From contig NC_088777.1 of assembly GCF_954871325.1 (NCBI RefSeq), positions 25,893,366 through 25,957,365 of the forward strand: a stretch of 64,000 nucleotides of DNA, in the 5' to 3' direction. A program made the translations under genes and the position numbers. Numbering within the stretch: position 1 is the stretch's first letter; every line of letters begins with the position of its first letter. The notes under the pieces were generated by a model, which was not told where the DNA came from, searched no databases, and worked only from the letters and a program-made list of their open reading frames with translations. This DNA comes from Gordionus sp. m RMFG-2023. Its lineage: Eukaryota > Nematomorpha > Gordioida > Chordodea > Parachordodidae. Below, one piece after another: positions 22,600 through 34,044 of this stretch.

Positions 22600-24668
22600 T
22601 TCGATCCTTTTTTAAAAAAAAAAATTTCTTTTTTCTCTTTAGCTTTCACCTTTTCTGGTGGTAAGCTCCTTCAATATCTCTCTCCACTTTAAGTTATTCA
22701 TAATATCTCTTTTATCTAATTTATACTTCTTCATATTGGCTCTAACTTTATGGCCCCTTTGAAGTTTTGACCTTCCTCTTTTACGTTTACCTATCACTTC
22801 CAAACTCTCAACCTTCCTATATAGTTCATAGGCCTTCTCATTGTATGCCCTTACCATCTAAGTCTGTTTATCATTATCATAGTCTTAATGGGCACTACCT
22901 TAAAAATTCCTAGTATTCTTGTACTTCGCACCTTATCCTTTCTTGTTACCCCAGCAATCATCCTCAGCATTCTCATCTCGTCTGATTCTTTGGTTGGTCA
23001 TGTTTCCGAACTATATAGAATAGTTGGTTGTACTTTGGAACCGTAAATTCTTCCCTTCAATTTGTGTAGGATTCTTTTGTCAAAGAGCACTCCAGATAAA
23101 AATCTCCACTTTAACCACCCTCGATTAATTTTACTCATTATCTCTTTCTCTATTGTGCCGTTTGTTTGTATAGTGGAGTCCAAATATTTACAGCTTTCAA
23201 TTGCCGATATCTGCCATTCATTTATATCAATGCTCTCTGTTTCATCTCTTCCTATCACCATACTCAGTCTTTTCTCTATTTATTTTTAGTCCGTGCTTTT
23301 CTAGGATATTTATCCAGCTCACTAATCTTTCTTTCATTTCATCCTTGGATTCGGCAAGTATCACAATATCATCTGTAAATATCATATTCCACGGGACTGT
23401 TTGTGGTATAGACTGTGCTAATGCATCTATTACTGTTATGAAGAGAAGTGGGCTAAGAGCCGACCCTTAATGAACTCCCTCGGCTATTGTGAAGTACCAG
23501 TTGTGCAACGGACCATTGTTGTATGGCCTATATACATATCCCATATTATTCTTATATATTTTTCGGGAACCTTTTTGTGGCATAGCGCTCACCAGATAAG
23601 TTTTCTTGGGATTCTATCGAAGGCCTTTTCTAGATCGAGAAGATTATGTGTAGCTTTTTGTTCTTTTCCCTGTATTTTTCACTCATTTGCCTAATTGCGT
23701 GAATAGCATCAGTTGTTAATCTTCCAGGCATAAAGCCAAACTGAGTCTTTCTTATTTCGATTATGTCTCTTAACCATTTTCCTATTATTTTTTCGTAGAG
23801 TTTAAGACAGTGCGACAGTTTTATGCCGCTGTAATTTTGGCAATTGTGTGGATCCCCTTTATTTTTGAAGATAGGAACTAGATAGCTCTGCCTCCATTTT
23901 TGAGGGATCTCTTCATTTCCCAGTATTTTATTGTACAGATTTGTGAGGAGATGTATTCCATCATCTAGTGCTTTAAGGCTTTTTATTGGAATATCATCTG
24001 AACTCCTAGCTTTGTTGTTTTCCATATGCTTGAGGCATGTGATTATTTCTTGTTCTCTTATTGGTTGTATAAGGTTTTGACATAGGGAGTGTTCGTCTAG
24101 ATGTAGTATGTGGGGATTAAATTTGAGACGCTCCTGAAAATATTCTTTCCATCTATTCATTATTTCTTTTTCCTTTTATCAATTTCCCATCTTTATTTTT
24201 GATTACTTCGGAGCTACGTTTATATCCATAGAATTCTTTTCTCGCTGTTTAGCTAATCTGTATATTTTATTTTGCCCTTCTTTGGTATTTAGTTCTTCAT
24301 ACATGTCATCGTATGCCATAGCTTTGGCCCTAGCCACAGCCTTTGTAGCTACTCTCTTGAATTTTTTGTAATTTGTCTTGTCATCTGGGTTTTTGGATTT
24401 GTACTATATTAGTGCTTTTGTCTGTTTTATAGTGGTTTTTGTACATCTTCATTCCACCACCATAAATATGATTTGTTGCCTCCCCTTGTCAATCCCAGTG
24501 TCGATTTGGCAGTGTCTATTAATCTGGATGAAAGGTCTGTCCACATTTTTTCACTGACTTGTGAGGAATCTATTGTTTCCATGTTTGCATTGATTGCAAA
24601 GGCATCTGTCATTGATTTTAATCTACCTTATTTAATGCATGGTTCAAGTTTTATCTTGTTTTGAGTGG
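22600..24668 (-). mobile_element. RTE-like LINE, 3' portion (reverse transcriptase)
   Basis: Minus-strand non-LTR retrotransposon. From 24612 downward: the linker between endonuclease and RT (SYLWWWNEDVQKPL), MNRWKEYFQERL, the RT motifs PQKWRQSYLVPIFKNKGD, QFGFMPGRLTTDAIHA, LSPLLFITVIDALA, the polymerase box seen as FTDDIVILAE near 23370, KYLDSTIQTNG, and a C-terminal KRKRGRSKLQRGHKVR / LKWREILKEL block ending at 22639. The order and motifs fit RTE-type or the closely allied 'CFDP2-like' LINEs. Several stops and frame shifts make it inactive. The 5' part continues at 28930-29990, beyond a gypsy insertion. Confidence 0.82.
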
Positions 24669-24815
24669 TGTAATATGAATTGAATTTAAATTGAATATAA
24701 TATTAACTTTTCGTTTGTAAATTATATAACCTGAAGGATTGAATTCATGATATATAATACGTAATATTTTGTATTAAATTTACTTTTACTTACCTTTTAT
24801 TTAATAAACACTTCA
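24669..24815 (+). repeat. 5' LTR of the gypsy element
   Basis: 147-bp repeat starting TGTAATATGAATTG and ending AAACACTTCA, matched by the 3' LTR at 28782-28929. Confidence 0.93.
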
Positions 24816-27800
24816 TTGGCGACGATATTTTTAGAGAAGATTTATTTGATTTATTAAATTTAAAGTAAAAGACTCAATGGAAGTAGCTCCTATTAAAGTT
24901 GAAGATTCAATGGAAGTAGTCCCTATTAAAGTTAAAGACTCAATGGAAGTAGTTCCTATTAAATTCCATATTCCAGAATTCGTCAAAGAAAAAGTAAATA
25001 TTCAGGACTACTTATTTAACTTGGAGTTAATTTATAAAGTAAGAAATATTATAGATTTAAATACAAAAAAAGACCTGCTTTTAGCCTATATCGGAACAGA
25101 CAATCTTATCAAAATTAAGAACTTTCACTTTCCAATAAATTTAGAGATGATAAATTATGATACTTTAATAAAAAGCTTAAATTTAGTGTTCAAGGATAGT
25201 TCGAGCATTTTCGTAAATAGGAAAAAAATTTTTATGTTAAAAGGGTGTAATGAGACGATTATTGACTTTTCAATTAGGGTTAAAACTGTCTGTTCTCTTT
25301 GTAATTTTAAACCGCCTTTTGATGAACTTTTAAGAGATATATTTATCCTAGGAGTAGGCTTACCTGAGTTGGACAAAGAACTTCGGTCAAAGTATATCGA
25401 AGGCAATATTACTTTTGAAGAGACCGTGCGTTTAGCGATCGTGCTGTCTTCGTTGGAAAATGAAACCCAGACTGAAGTTAATAAAATAATTAAAAATAAG
25501 CCAACACAGGGTTCGAAAAATAATTATTTTAGAAATAATAATTATACTAACGTCAATAGATTCAATAATAATAAACACTTTAGTAACAATTATATTCCTA
25601 ATAATAATTATAGACACCTAACTCTATTCAAAAGAAAGTGATATGCTTTCGTTGCGGTAAGGCAAACCACATAGCGAAAGATTGTAGAACCCATGCCATA
25701 CAAATGATTCTGCCACGGACACCTCGCCTATCACTTTCAAATAAAGACCATCGATGCGAAGATAAATGGGTTGCAGCTAGCTATGAAGTTTGATACCGGC
25801 GCCGCGTGTAGTGTGATTGATGAGGTCACCTGGAATCGTATTGGCAGACCACAACTATCACCGGCTTATAAATTAGTGGGATATAATCATATCCAAATCG
25901 AAGTACTAGGGAAATGTACCGTAGAAGTCAAAGTAAAAAATATTTCGAAATTTTTACTTATTTGGGTAGTTAAAATGGAGAATTCCCTTATTTTTGGGAT
26001 GCCTTTCATTTGAGAATTTGATATAAAACTACCGGAAGAAGTTAGTATTAATAAAATAAATATGAATATGTCCTTTTTAAATACGATTGTTTCAAAATTC
26101 CCTCAAGTTTTTAAAAAAAAATTAGGTGAAATCAAACTGCAAAAGGCAGTCATCCGAATAGAACCGAACACGTTACCGATTGCATTACCAGCAAGAAGAG
26201 TTCCTTTTCCGTTGCGTCGAACCATTGAAGCTGAGTTGGACAGACTTTTAGACGAAGGCGTTATCGAGAAGGTGGATTCAACAATAACTCCAATCACTTG
26301 GGCTACGCCAACGGTTAATATCTTAAAGAAATCCGGTGCCGTACGGATATGCGGAGATTTTCGTTTAACAATCAACAAATATCTAGCGATCGATAACGAT
26401 TTACTACCAACTTTCGTCGACCTAACAAATAAAATGGCGGGTGGTAAAATATTTTCAACAATAGATTTAAGAGATGCATTTTTACAATTCGGAGTTAGTC
26501 CAGAATGTAGGGACCTTTTAGTAATTTCGACACATGTCGGTTATTACCGATACCAAAGAATTCCATTTGGTTTGACTAGCGCTCCGATAATATTCCAACG
26601 CTTTATGAAAAACCTATTAAAGAGAATTCCTATGGTTAGTGTATTTTTAGACGACATAATTATTGCAGGTGAGAATAATTCCGATCATATAGTTAATTTG
26701 GAAGAAGTATTAAGAAGATTTGAGAAGGCTGGACTGACCACGACGACCGATAAAATTAAAATCGGAGAAAAGTCAGTCACTTATTTAGGTCATGTTATTG
26801 ACAGTTTCGGAATTCACCCTACAGAAGATAAGATTAGCGCTATAAACATTTTAAAACACCTTCCAATGTTAAAGAACTACGTTCATTTCTTGGAATAGTG
26901 AATTATCATGAGGCATTTATTAAAAATTTGCATTCTATTTGTGCGCCTTTACACCGACTAACGAGTAAAAATGTTGGTTGGTTTTGGTCAGCTAAAGAAA
27001 ATGAAATATTTACTAAAGTTAAAAATATATTGTCAAAAGAAGATACAATAATTCCTTATTCAGCCGATATCCCTGTCGTGATTTCTTGTGACGCTTCCGA
27101 AGATGGTCTAGGAGCTGTTATTGCACACCGATTTCTTACTGGCCAGGAGAAACCGATTGCTTACGCATCGAGGACACTTTCGGCGGCTGAAAAGAATTAT
27201 GCCACAATTGATCGGGAGGCTTCGGCGATCATGTTCGCTATCGAGAAGTTTCATCAATATATTTTTGGAAGACATTTTATCTTGGTTACTGATCATAAAC
27301 CATTACAATATATTTTAGGTGATAAAAGAGATCTTAACAAAATAACAAATAACCGTTTAATACGGTGGGCGACGAAACTATTAAATTATGATTATGAGAT
27401 ATTATATAGACCAGGTAATCAAAATAAATGTGCCGATGCTCTGTCCCATTTGGGGGTAGAGAAAGCAAAAACCAATGAAGTTACAAAAAAATTCGAAGAA
27501 GAAATCAGAGGATTAAAAATTAATTTAATAGAGGATTTATCTTTCACACGCAGTAAAGTCGTAAGTTAACGAGCAATGATATAAACCTAAAAGAGATTAT
27601 TAAATTAATAAAAAATCATTGGTATATTGATAATATAAATAATTATTCGGAGATTGTAAAAAAATATATTTCGATTAAAGATAATATTTCGTTCGAAGAA
27701 GGATTATTATTTTATAATGATAGAATTATTATTCCAGATATTTTAAAAAAGGAGGTTTTATATGTGATTCATCGAGGACATCCTGGGATAGTGGGGATGA

Positions 27801-28781
27801 AATCATTGTGTAGATATTACGTGTTTTGGACAAATCTCGATACGGATGTTGAAGACTTTGTTAAATGTTGTAAGAGTTGTCAAGAAGGAAGGCTGGGAGC
27901 TAAAGAAGTGCCATTATACAATTGGAACATTCCTACCCGACCTTGGGAACGATTACACATTGATTTGACAGGCCCCGTATCTGGAAAATATTGGTTAATT
28001 TGCGTAGACGCTTTTACCAAATGGGTTGAAGTTGCAATTTTAACACATATTAATTCGGCGAGTGTAATAAATAATCTGCGTAATTATTTCGCTAGATTTG
28101 GGTTACCTTACTACATTGTCTCAGATAACGGTACTCAGTTTACTGGATCTGAATTCAAAACGTTTCTTTTTAAAAACAATATAAAACATTTTAGATCGGC
28201 CCCTTATAGCCCCAAATCGAATGGTTTGGCTGAACGATATATACGGACGATAAAGACGCGTTTCTATGCTGGAAGGAGATGTGGGACTCCGGACCAGTTA
28301 AATTTAGCAAATGTTTTAATTACTCACCGTAATACTCCCAATGCAACTACTGGTAAATCTCCTGCCGAGATGATGTTTGGAAGGTCGCTTAGGACGACAT
28401 TGGATCAGTGGAAATTATCAACGAGAGAAAGGACGGAAAACGCTCTATGGAAACAAAAGTACTACAAAGATAGAAGTGTTAAACCTCGGGAGTTAGTAGA
28501 GCAGCAAAAAGTTTGGATAGCAAACGAAAGGACAGCAGGGTGGCATGAAGGAAAAGTGTTACAACGAAAAAGCGCAATATTGTACGATGTGGAATCAAAG
28601 GGGATCGTTAAAAACAAGCATGCAGATCATTTGAGGGATGCACATACACAAGAGAAGGAAATACCCGTTACGTTGACCGAAGAAGTGGAAAAGGCAGAAC
28701 ATGAGAATACAACTCTTGAAAAAAGAGTTTCGAAACCCCCATTACGTTATCACGATGAATTCAATTTATAGTGGGGAGAAC

Positions 28782-28929
28782 TGTAATATAAATTGAATTT
28801 AAATTGAATATAATATTAACTTTTCGTTTGTAAATTATATAACCTGAAGGATTGAATTCATGATATATATATACGTGATATTTTGTATTAAATTTACTTT
28901 TACTTACCTTTTATTTAATAAACACTTCA
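28782..28929 (+). repeat. 3' LTR of the gypsy element
   Basis: 148-bp repeat starting TGTAATATAAATTG and ending AAACACTTCA. It is followed by the target duplication AGTGG, after which the LINE sequence resumes. Confidence 0.93.
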
Positions 28930-29700
28930 AGTGGATTTATTTGTGATGTGTAAATCCATGACTCTAGCTTGTGTTGCGCAGCAATATCTTCTCCTGGGAT
29001 AACTTTGCAGTCTATTACATCTTTTAATCTTTTGCGAGAGACAAGCATGTAATCTATCTGTGTTTTCCTTGTACCACTTTCGTATGTTATTAAATGACTA
29101 TCCTTTTCCCTATAGTAGGTGTTGGTTAAGGCAAGGTCGAAGGCTTGCGCAAATTTCAGTATATGCTCTCCTTCATCATTTCTTTCTCCATATCCAAAAC
29201 CACCATGATGCCTTTTGTAGCTGTCTCTTGCTTTTCCCACATAGGCATTTAAGTAACCACCTATTATGACTAGGTCATCCTTAGGAATTTCCATTATAGC
29301 TTTATCAAGGATATCTCTAAAGTCATCTTTCTCTTCTTCCTTGCAACCAGTTTGAGGAGCATATATTGAAAGGATGTGTAGTATTGATTGACCAATGCAG
29401 AGTTTTATCTTCATTAGTCTATCAGAGATCCTGTTAACATCTACTACTGAGGTTAGATCTTGATTGAGGATGATGTTGACACCGTTCCTATTGCTAACAA
29501 TTCCATTATAGTACAATTTATACCCATCTCCAATCATTAAAGTCTTCTGACCTTTCCATTACGTCTCTTTTATGCACGCTATATCAACTTTTCTCTTGTT
29601 CAACATTGATGCCAATTCTCTTGTTTTACCTTTCAGTGTACCAATATTCAAACTTGCTAACCTTGTCTTCTTTGCTTTGACCTTTATTTTACTTTTCGCA
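28930..29700 (-). mobile_element. RTE-like LINE, 5' portion (APE endonuclease)
   Basis: Minus-strand apurinic-type endonuclease. An N-terminal block near 29690-29570 (LNIGTLKGKTRELASML, VDIACIKET) leads into MIGDGYKLYYNGIVSNRNGV, SIYAPQTGCKEEEKDDFRD, VIIGGYLNAYVG and GERNDEGEHILKFA. It ends in TQIDYMLVSRKRLKDV and AAQHKL. These are the usual endonuclease blocks up to the Asp-Tyr and His motifs. GGYLNAYVG has Tyr where GGDLNA is usual, a catalytic-site change. Codons and frame are open across 29537-28911, so decay is modest. It joins the RT part across the gypsy insertion. Confidence 0.85.
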
Positions 29701-29921
29701 GGAGAGGTCTACACCCTGCGCGTCGCTTGGAGGGAACGCCCTAGCTTTCATATTCGTATTTTCATTTGTGTCCTTCATTTTTGTTTATTGGACAAGTATT
29801 CTTAGCACCCGGCTGTGCAAGCCTGTCGGTGACCGGGGTGTCATCTCTAGCTCCGAAATCCATCCTACCATATGTCTTTACACATTATTCATCGAAGAAA
29901 AACCCGAAAATTTTATGTTCC

Positions 29922-29989
29922 TTACCAAGATCGAACCCAGGACTTTTTGTTTCCAAGCCTATATCACAACCCATTAGGCCACCCCGGTG
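29922..29989 (-). promoter_or_regulatory. tRNA-like Pol III internal promoter (A and B boxes) at the LINE 5' end
   Basis: The minus strand reads a tRNA-like head. The A box TGGCCTAATGG (complement of 29971-29981) and the B box GGGTTCGATC (complement of 29929-29938) are about 33 nt apart, the normal tRNA spacing. This is what tRNA-derived SINE heads look like. It lies upstream of, and in the same orientation as, the LINE endonuclease, separated by about 220 bp that may be LINE 5' UTR. Whether it is a SINE inserted there or a genuine LINE promoter cannot be told from one copy. Confidence 0.7.
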
Positions 29990-29990
29990 A

Positions 29991-31679
29991 TTTTTTAAAA
30001 ATTTATTTGTCATTTAAAAATTATATAAATAAAATAAAAAAATTTTAAATAAAATATTATATTTTAAAAAAATCTATTTCAATCATATTAGCATCCTCGG
30101 CCATCCATATTTTATATTTTTAAATTATATCAAGACAACATTTAGAATTTAATTTATAACCTACAAATTTTATTAATTGAATTAAAAATAAAATAAATTA
30201 TTTTTAGAATTTACTAATGTCATACACAGATAGTTATTGAAGTAACAGAGATAAATGAGACCTTTTGTTTAGCTCCGCTATCAATATTAATTTAAAAATT
30301 TAATTTTCTAGTCTCCAGCTGACATAATTTTTTGGTCATAAGCAAATTAACTAAATCTCACTTTTATATTACCATGAGTTTCTTCAAAATTAGAATATAA
30401 ATCGTTATAAATAAATAGGCACCTTTTACTTAAATCTTTATTCATATAAAATGGTTATTTACCATGACTGCTTTCATCGAAATTAGAAAATTTTTCAATA
30501 ATATCTATAATATTGTTTCAAAAAACAAACAGGCTTTAAAATATTTGGATTGGATAAAACACCTCTTTTCCTTACAAATATTTTGATATCCTTTCTATGA
30601 TTTCCTTCTTGTATTTTTTTAAGGATCCGAGAATTTGGTAAAACCGTCAAAATTAATTTTTTATTTAGAGAATGTATTGTTCCAAATTAATTTTTTCAAA
30701 ATGATTTCACATTCATTGTTAAAATTTAAAAAAAATTATCTTCTGAAGAAATTTTCGGAACGACTTTTCCATGCGCTTCTTTTAAATTGGTATCTCACTT
30801 ATTAGTGACAATTTATCATTTAAATTCTCAAGGACAGCATCATTACTATATTACTCGTGAAACAAGGATGTAGAAGGAAATGTTATATTGGTTGAAGCAT
30901 GTAATATTTAAGGTACTGCTAATTTTTATCGTTAATGATTTATTCTGGTCAATAATCCAAGGAAGTATATTTCTTAGGCTTTCGTGTAGTAAATGTTTTT
31001 CTAAATTAGATGAATTGCAATGTATAAACAACTCTCAGAAAAATATATATAATTTAGGAACGAAATCATTATTTTGCCTAATAAAAATAGCCCCCCCCCC
31101 TATTTACTATTTAATAAAATATATAAAAGTTTTTGGCGTAAATATAAGACAATCAACGATTTATCAAATTTTTATTTAGCAATTTTATAATTGACTGATG
31201 ATTAAAGCCACTGTTCTCAGCCCAACTGAAAAATTTGCATAAAAAAATACCGATTTGATTTTATGATCATTTTAGGTTTTTGACATTTATAAATAATATT
31301 TCAAATGATTAATTTTAATGACGCTTATAGCTCAATTATATCCAAGAATATCTAAAAATATTTACAACATCTAGGCTCATATCTCAGCCGCTTGTAAGAG
31401 GCCAAAATTATTTTATTTCTTATTTATAATATATGCAAACTCTATTTTTTTTATGTTTTTAATTCATTTCCAATTTCTTAAAATATCTAACATATGATAT
31501 TTCTTGCTATTTAGAATTTTAAAATAAAAGTTGTCTTAAAAAAATATAAAATATATTTTTTGCTTTAATCATCTGAAGTAGTTAACAAAGTAAACAATAA
31601 TGTTCATCATTATTCATATAATTTACGTAATCCATTTTAAAATTAAATCAATCTATTTTAATTAAAAAAATAAAATTTA
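29991..31679. other. AT-rich interval without recognised gene
   Basis: Low-complexity AT sequence with a C10 run at 31089-31100. The open frames on both strands near 30850-31180 mirror each other and look like chance. No element ends recognised. Confidence 0.5.
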
Positions 31680-31810
31680 TATATATCGGGTACTAAGGTG
31701 ACCCATCATCAGTAAGAATTTAGAAAAACAACTATTTAAACAAATTACAAACTTTTATATAATGAATAAAATTAAGAATTAAAATAATTAATTAGAGCGT
31801 TCCATGGTTT
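31680..31810 (-). mobile_element. Penelope-like element tail fragment (minus) with hammerhead-like motif
   Basis: The minus strand starts with the same coding end as the plus-strand Penelope-like fragment near 33815-33830 (ATGGAACRCTCTAATTAATT). About 85 nt later it reads ACTGATGATGGGTCACC..GTACCCGAT (complement of 31686-31712). CTGATGA followed by a GGGT/ACCC stem is the hammerhead-ribozyme core that Penelope-like elements are known to carry; the GAAA part is decayed. It is a short, old fragment. Confidence 0.6.
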
Positions 31811-33546
31811 CGTATTGGGATACAGAATCATGCAACGTGGGGATTCGAGATCTTGAATCCCCACGTTTTATTCGGAATCTTTTTTTAAAAAAATATCTCC
31901 ATTTTTAAAAAATAATTTATTTTATATATAAGTTATAATAAATAATTGTAAATTATCAAAAAAGATATATTTAAAAGAGGCCAAAATAAGGGATTTAAAA
32001 AGAGAATGTTTAAAAAATTAAAAAGTATAAAAAGGCATATAATCAATGAAAAGTGATAATGTTAAGACATTAATGTTTTTGTAAATTTATATAAAATCGT
32101 AAATATTTTCAAATGAATATATATTTTAAAAAATCCGAATTAAAAAAAAATTATTTATTGCAACAATCCTTCAATGCTATATGACATTTCGTTGAACATT
32201 TAAAGTTGTTCTTGAAACACTTGCACTTTTTATTCATGCAAACCATTTTGCAATTGCATAACGATGTTTTCCAATAGTTTGTAACATTCCAGGAAGCTCC
32301 TAAATATTTTTAGCAGTTTAAATATAAAATTAATATATTTTATATGTGCATAAAATAATTTGAGGACTATATGTGGTTACTATAACAATAACTTAAATTA
32401 CCTATAATTAATATATCTTTGTTGGGAACTTTTAAATCATTTAATTTTATAGTTTTATATAGACCAGACGCAATAAATGGTGTTGAAATTCTTCCAGCAC
32501 ACGTTCCTACCCATCTTTTAATTTGTTCAATTTTTCCTTCTAAATTTTAAGGACAGATATTAGTTCTATCTGTCCTATGGATAGGTAATAACACGTGATC
32601 ACCTAAGATAAAGTAATTTTGTCCAATTATTTGAGAATAAATTAAGTTTTGACGCCCACGATTATTTAAATATATAATAAAAGAAGAGGTCCTTTTTATA
32701 ATATTAGAAGTTTTCCATGTAATTTTATGCCCAACATTTTTTGAACAAGGACTATTAGTAATATTATGGACAATTTGAAAGCGCGAATCTTTGTTTGAAA
32801 CATTTACTATTTTAGGAGCGATGTATATAGCGTTCATATTTGGCAAACAAGTGAATATATAAATATTTTTATTTAATATCTCCTCTTTCCCTAATAAAAA
32901 TATAATCTACATTTACTTAATTTCAAGAAAAATTGCTATAGATATTTAATTATATTAATTTATTTAGATTTTAGTGATTTTTTAAATAATTAGAAAACCC
33001 TACTTTTAAAATGGAGTTAATATTTTTTCAGCCTGACTCAGTATAAATTTGTTGATTTTTATTATTAGCATACTGCATGAAAAGACTCAATAATTGTTAA
33101 ATCTAATGTCATTTTTTTTATAAAATATAGTGATTATTTACCGTTGTAATCTGACCCTTTTGATTCAGAAGTAAATAAACTTTTGCTGCCAATAGTATCT
33201 AAAATTTGGACAAATAATTAATGGAAATATTGTTATTCCCTTATTTTGACCTCTTTTATATCTTTTTTGATCATTTAAAATTATTTTATTATAACTTATA
33301 TAGAAAATAAATCAATTTTATAAAATAAAATTTTCTGGTGCCAGCCAGACGGCAAAAAAAGGAAGAAAAAATAAATATAATTTAATAGTTTAAAAAATAT
33401 ATATTCCAAACCCCCATCCCCATCATGGGGATTCGGAATATTTTTTCAAATATTATTAAATAAAAATTTAAAAAAAAGAGATTCCGAATAAAACGTGGGT
33501 ATTGAAGATCTCGAATCCCCATGTTGGGATTCCGCATCCCAATACG
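31811..33546. mobile_element. Inverted-repeat DNA element inserted in Penelope-like sequence
   Basis: The left end CGTATTGGGATACAGAATC and the right end (inverse of CGTATTGGGATGCGGAATC) form TIRs. These continue for about 75 bp through GTGGGGATTCGAGATCTT and TTATTCGGAATC. An extra internal copy of the CATGGGGATTCGGAAT motif lies near 33425. It encloses a minus-strand Cys-rich gene fragment (32155-32846). Target duplication not recognised; superfamily not assigned. Confidence 0.65.
32155..32846 (-). CDS. Ginger2/KRBA2-like C-terminal fragment with CXC-type Cys-rich tail
   Basis: Minus strand. Exon 1 (32846 to 32402) gives MNAIYIAPKIVNVSNKDSRF, later DHVLLPIHRTDRTNICP, then EGKIEQIKRWVG and GLYKTIKLNDL. 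A GT-AG intron (32401-32300, 102 nt) joins in frame to exon 2, giving ASWNVTNYWKTSLCNCK, then VCMNKKCKCFKNNFKCSTKC and H.. C. The 'VPIPDVDR'-like line followed by a CxC...CKCxK...CSTKCH tail is, from memory, how proteins of the KRBA2/SCAN-type Ginger2 group end, after an integrase. The integrase core itself is absent here. There is one frame break near 32545. The function of the Cys-rich tail is not known to me; metal binding is the obvious guess. Confidence 0.45.
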
Positions 33547-33555
33547 ACATATATA

Positions 33556-34044
33556 TAAATATCTTATACCATGCAATTTATGTGATAAGGTATACGTCGG
33601 GCAAACAGGCAGAAATACGAATAAAAAAACCTGAATAACTTTGAACAATCACTCAACGATATCACGCGTTACGGCTCGTAGCCTAGATACCAATCATAAT
33701 ATAAATTTTGACAATTCAAAATTATAGCAAAATTTTAATTATTTTCCTAGACTATTAAAGGAATTTATTGTAATTCTTAACCTAATAATTTAAACAAAGA
33801 TGATGGTTATCATTTCATGGAACACTCTAATTAATTATTTTAATTCTTAATTTTGTTTATGTTGTAGTTTTGTTATATATATATAATGATATATATGAAA
33901 TGTCAATCAAAAGTGATCTTTGAAATTAGTTTTGGTTTTTGTTAGAGGATGAATGTAAAACAGAAGACCAGATGTTCTTTTGTTGATGGATTTTTGGATA
34001 TTGTTTGTATATACTTATATATATGTTTATGATATGATTGTAAG
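33556..34044 (+). mobile_element. Penelope-like element fragment: GIY-YIG endonuclease and 3' tail
   Basis: Plus-strand GIY-YIG endonuclease of a Penelope-like retroelement. Blocks PCNLCDKVYVGQTGR and SRVTARSLDTNHN are followed by the C-terminal KDDGYH..MEHSN segment and an AT-rich tail. It lacks the reverse transcriptase. It is old, with a few breaks in under 300 bp. The tail (33862-34044) recurs at 43911-44120. It is cut on the left by the inverted-repeat element and on the right by a hAT end. Confidence 0.75.
33862..34044 (+). repeat. Direct repeat, left copy (Penelope-like tail)
   Basis: About 180 bp containing GAAATGTCAATCAAAAGTG and GATGAATGTAAAACAGAAG, repeated in the same orientation at 43911-44120 with only scattered differences. 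Confidence 0.85.

Larger units (their letters stand above)
24669..28929 (+). mobile_element. Ty3/gypsy LTR element inserted in the LINE, both LTRs present
   Basis: LTRs at 24669-24815 and 28782-28929 (147 and 148 bp, TGTAAT...TTCA) differ at only a few positions, so the insertion is young. The 5-bp target duplication AGTGG lies at 24664-24668 and 28930-28934. A TGGCGACGA primer-binding site follows the 5' LTR and an AGTGGGGAGAA polypurine tract precedes the 3' LTR. Parts in order: gag with zinc knuckle (24877-25700), protease (about 25770-26013), reverse transcriptase (about 26060-26900), RNase H (about 26900-27500) and integrase (27764-28771). The order pro-RT-RH-IN places it in Ty3/gypsy. 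It is structurally whole but the coding frame is broken in a handful of places. Confidence 0.93.

Noticed and set aside
25155-25617. Minus-strand open frames across the gag region
   Set aside because: Shadows of the gag reading frame of the plus-strand gypsy element.
29922-29989. A genuine tRNA gene
   Set aside because: A and B boxes are present but the acceptor and anticodon stems do not pair properly; it is tRNA-like only.
30846-31179. Overlapping open frames on both strands
   Set aside because: AT-rich chance frames with no motif and no element ends around them.
31811-33546. The wider inverted repeat from 31765 to 33857 as one transposon
   Set aside because: The outer parts are opposed Penelope-like tails; the element's own TIRs start at CGTATTGGGAT.
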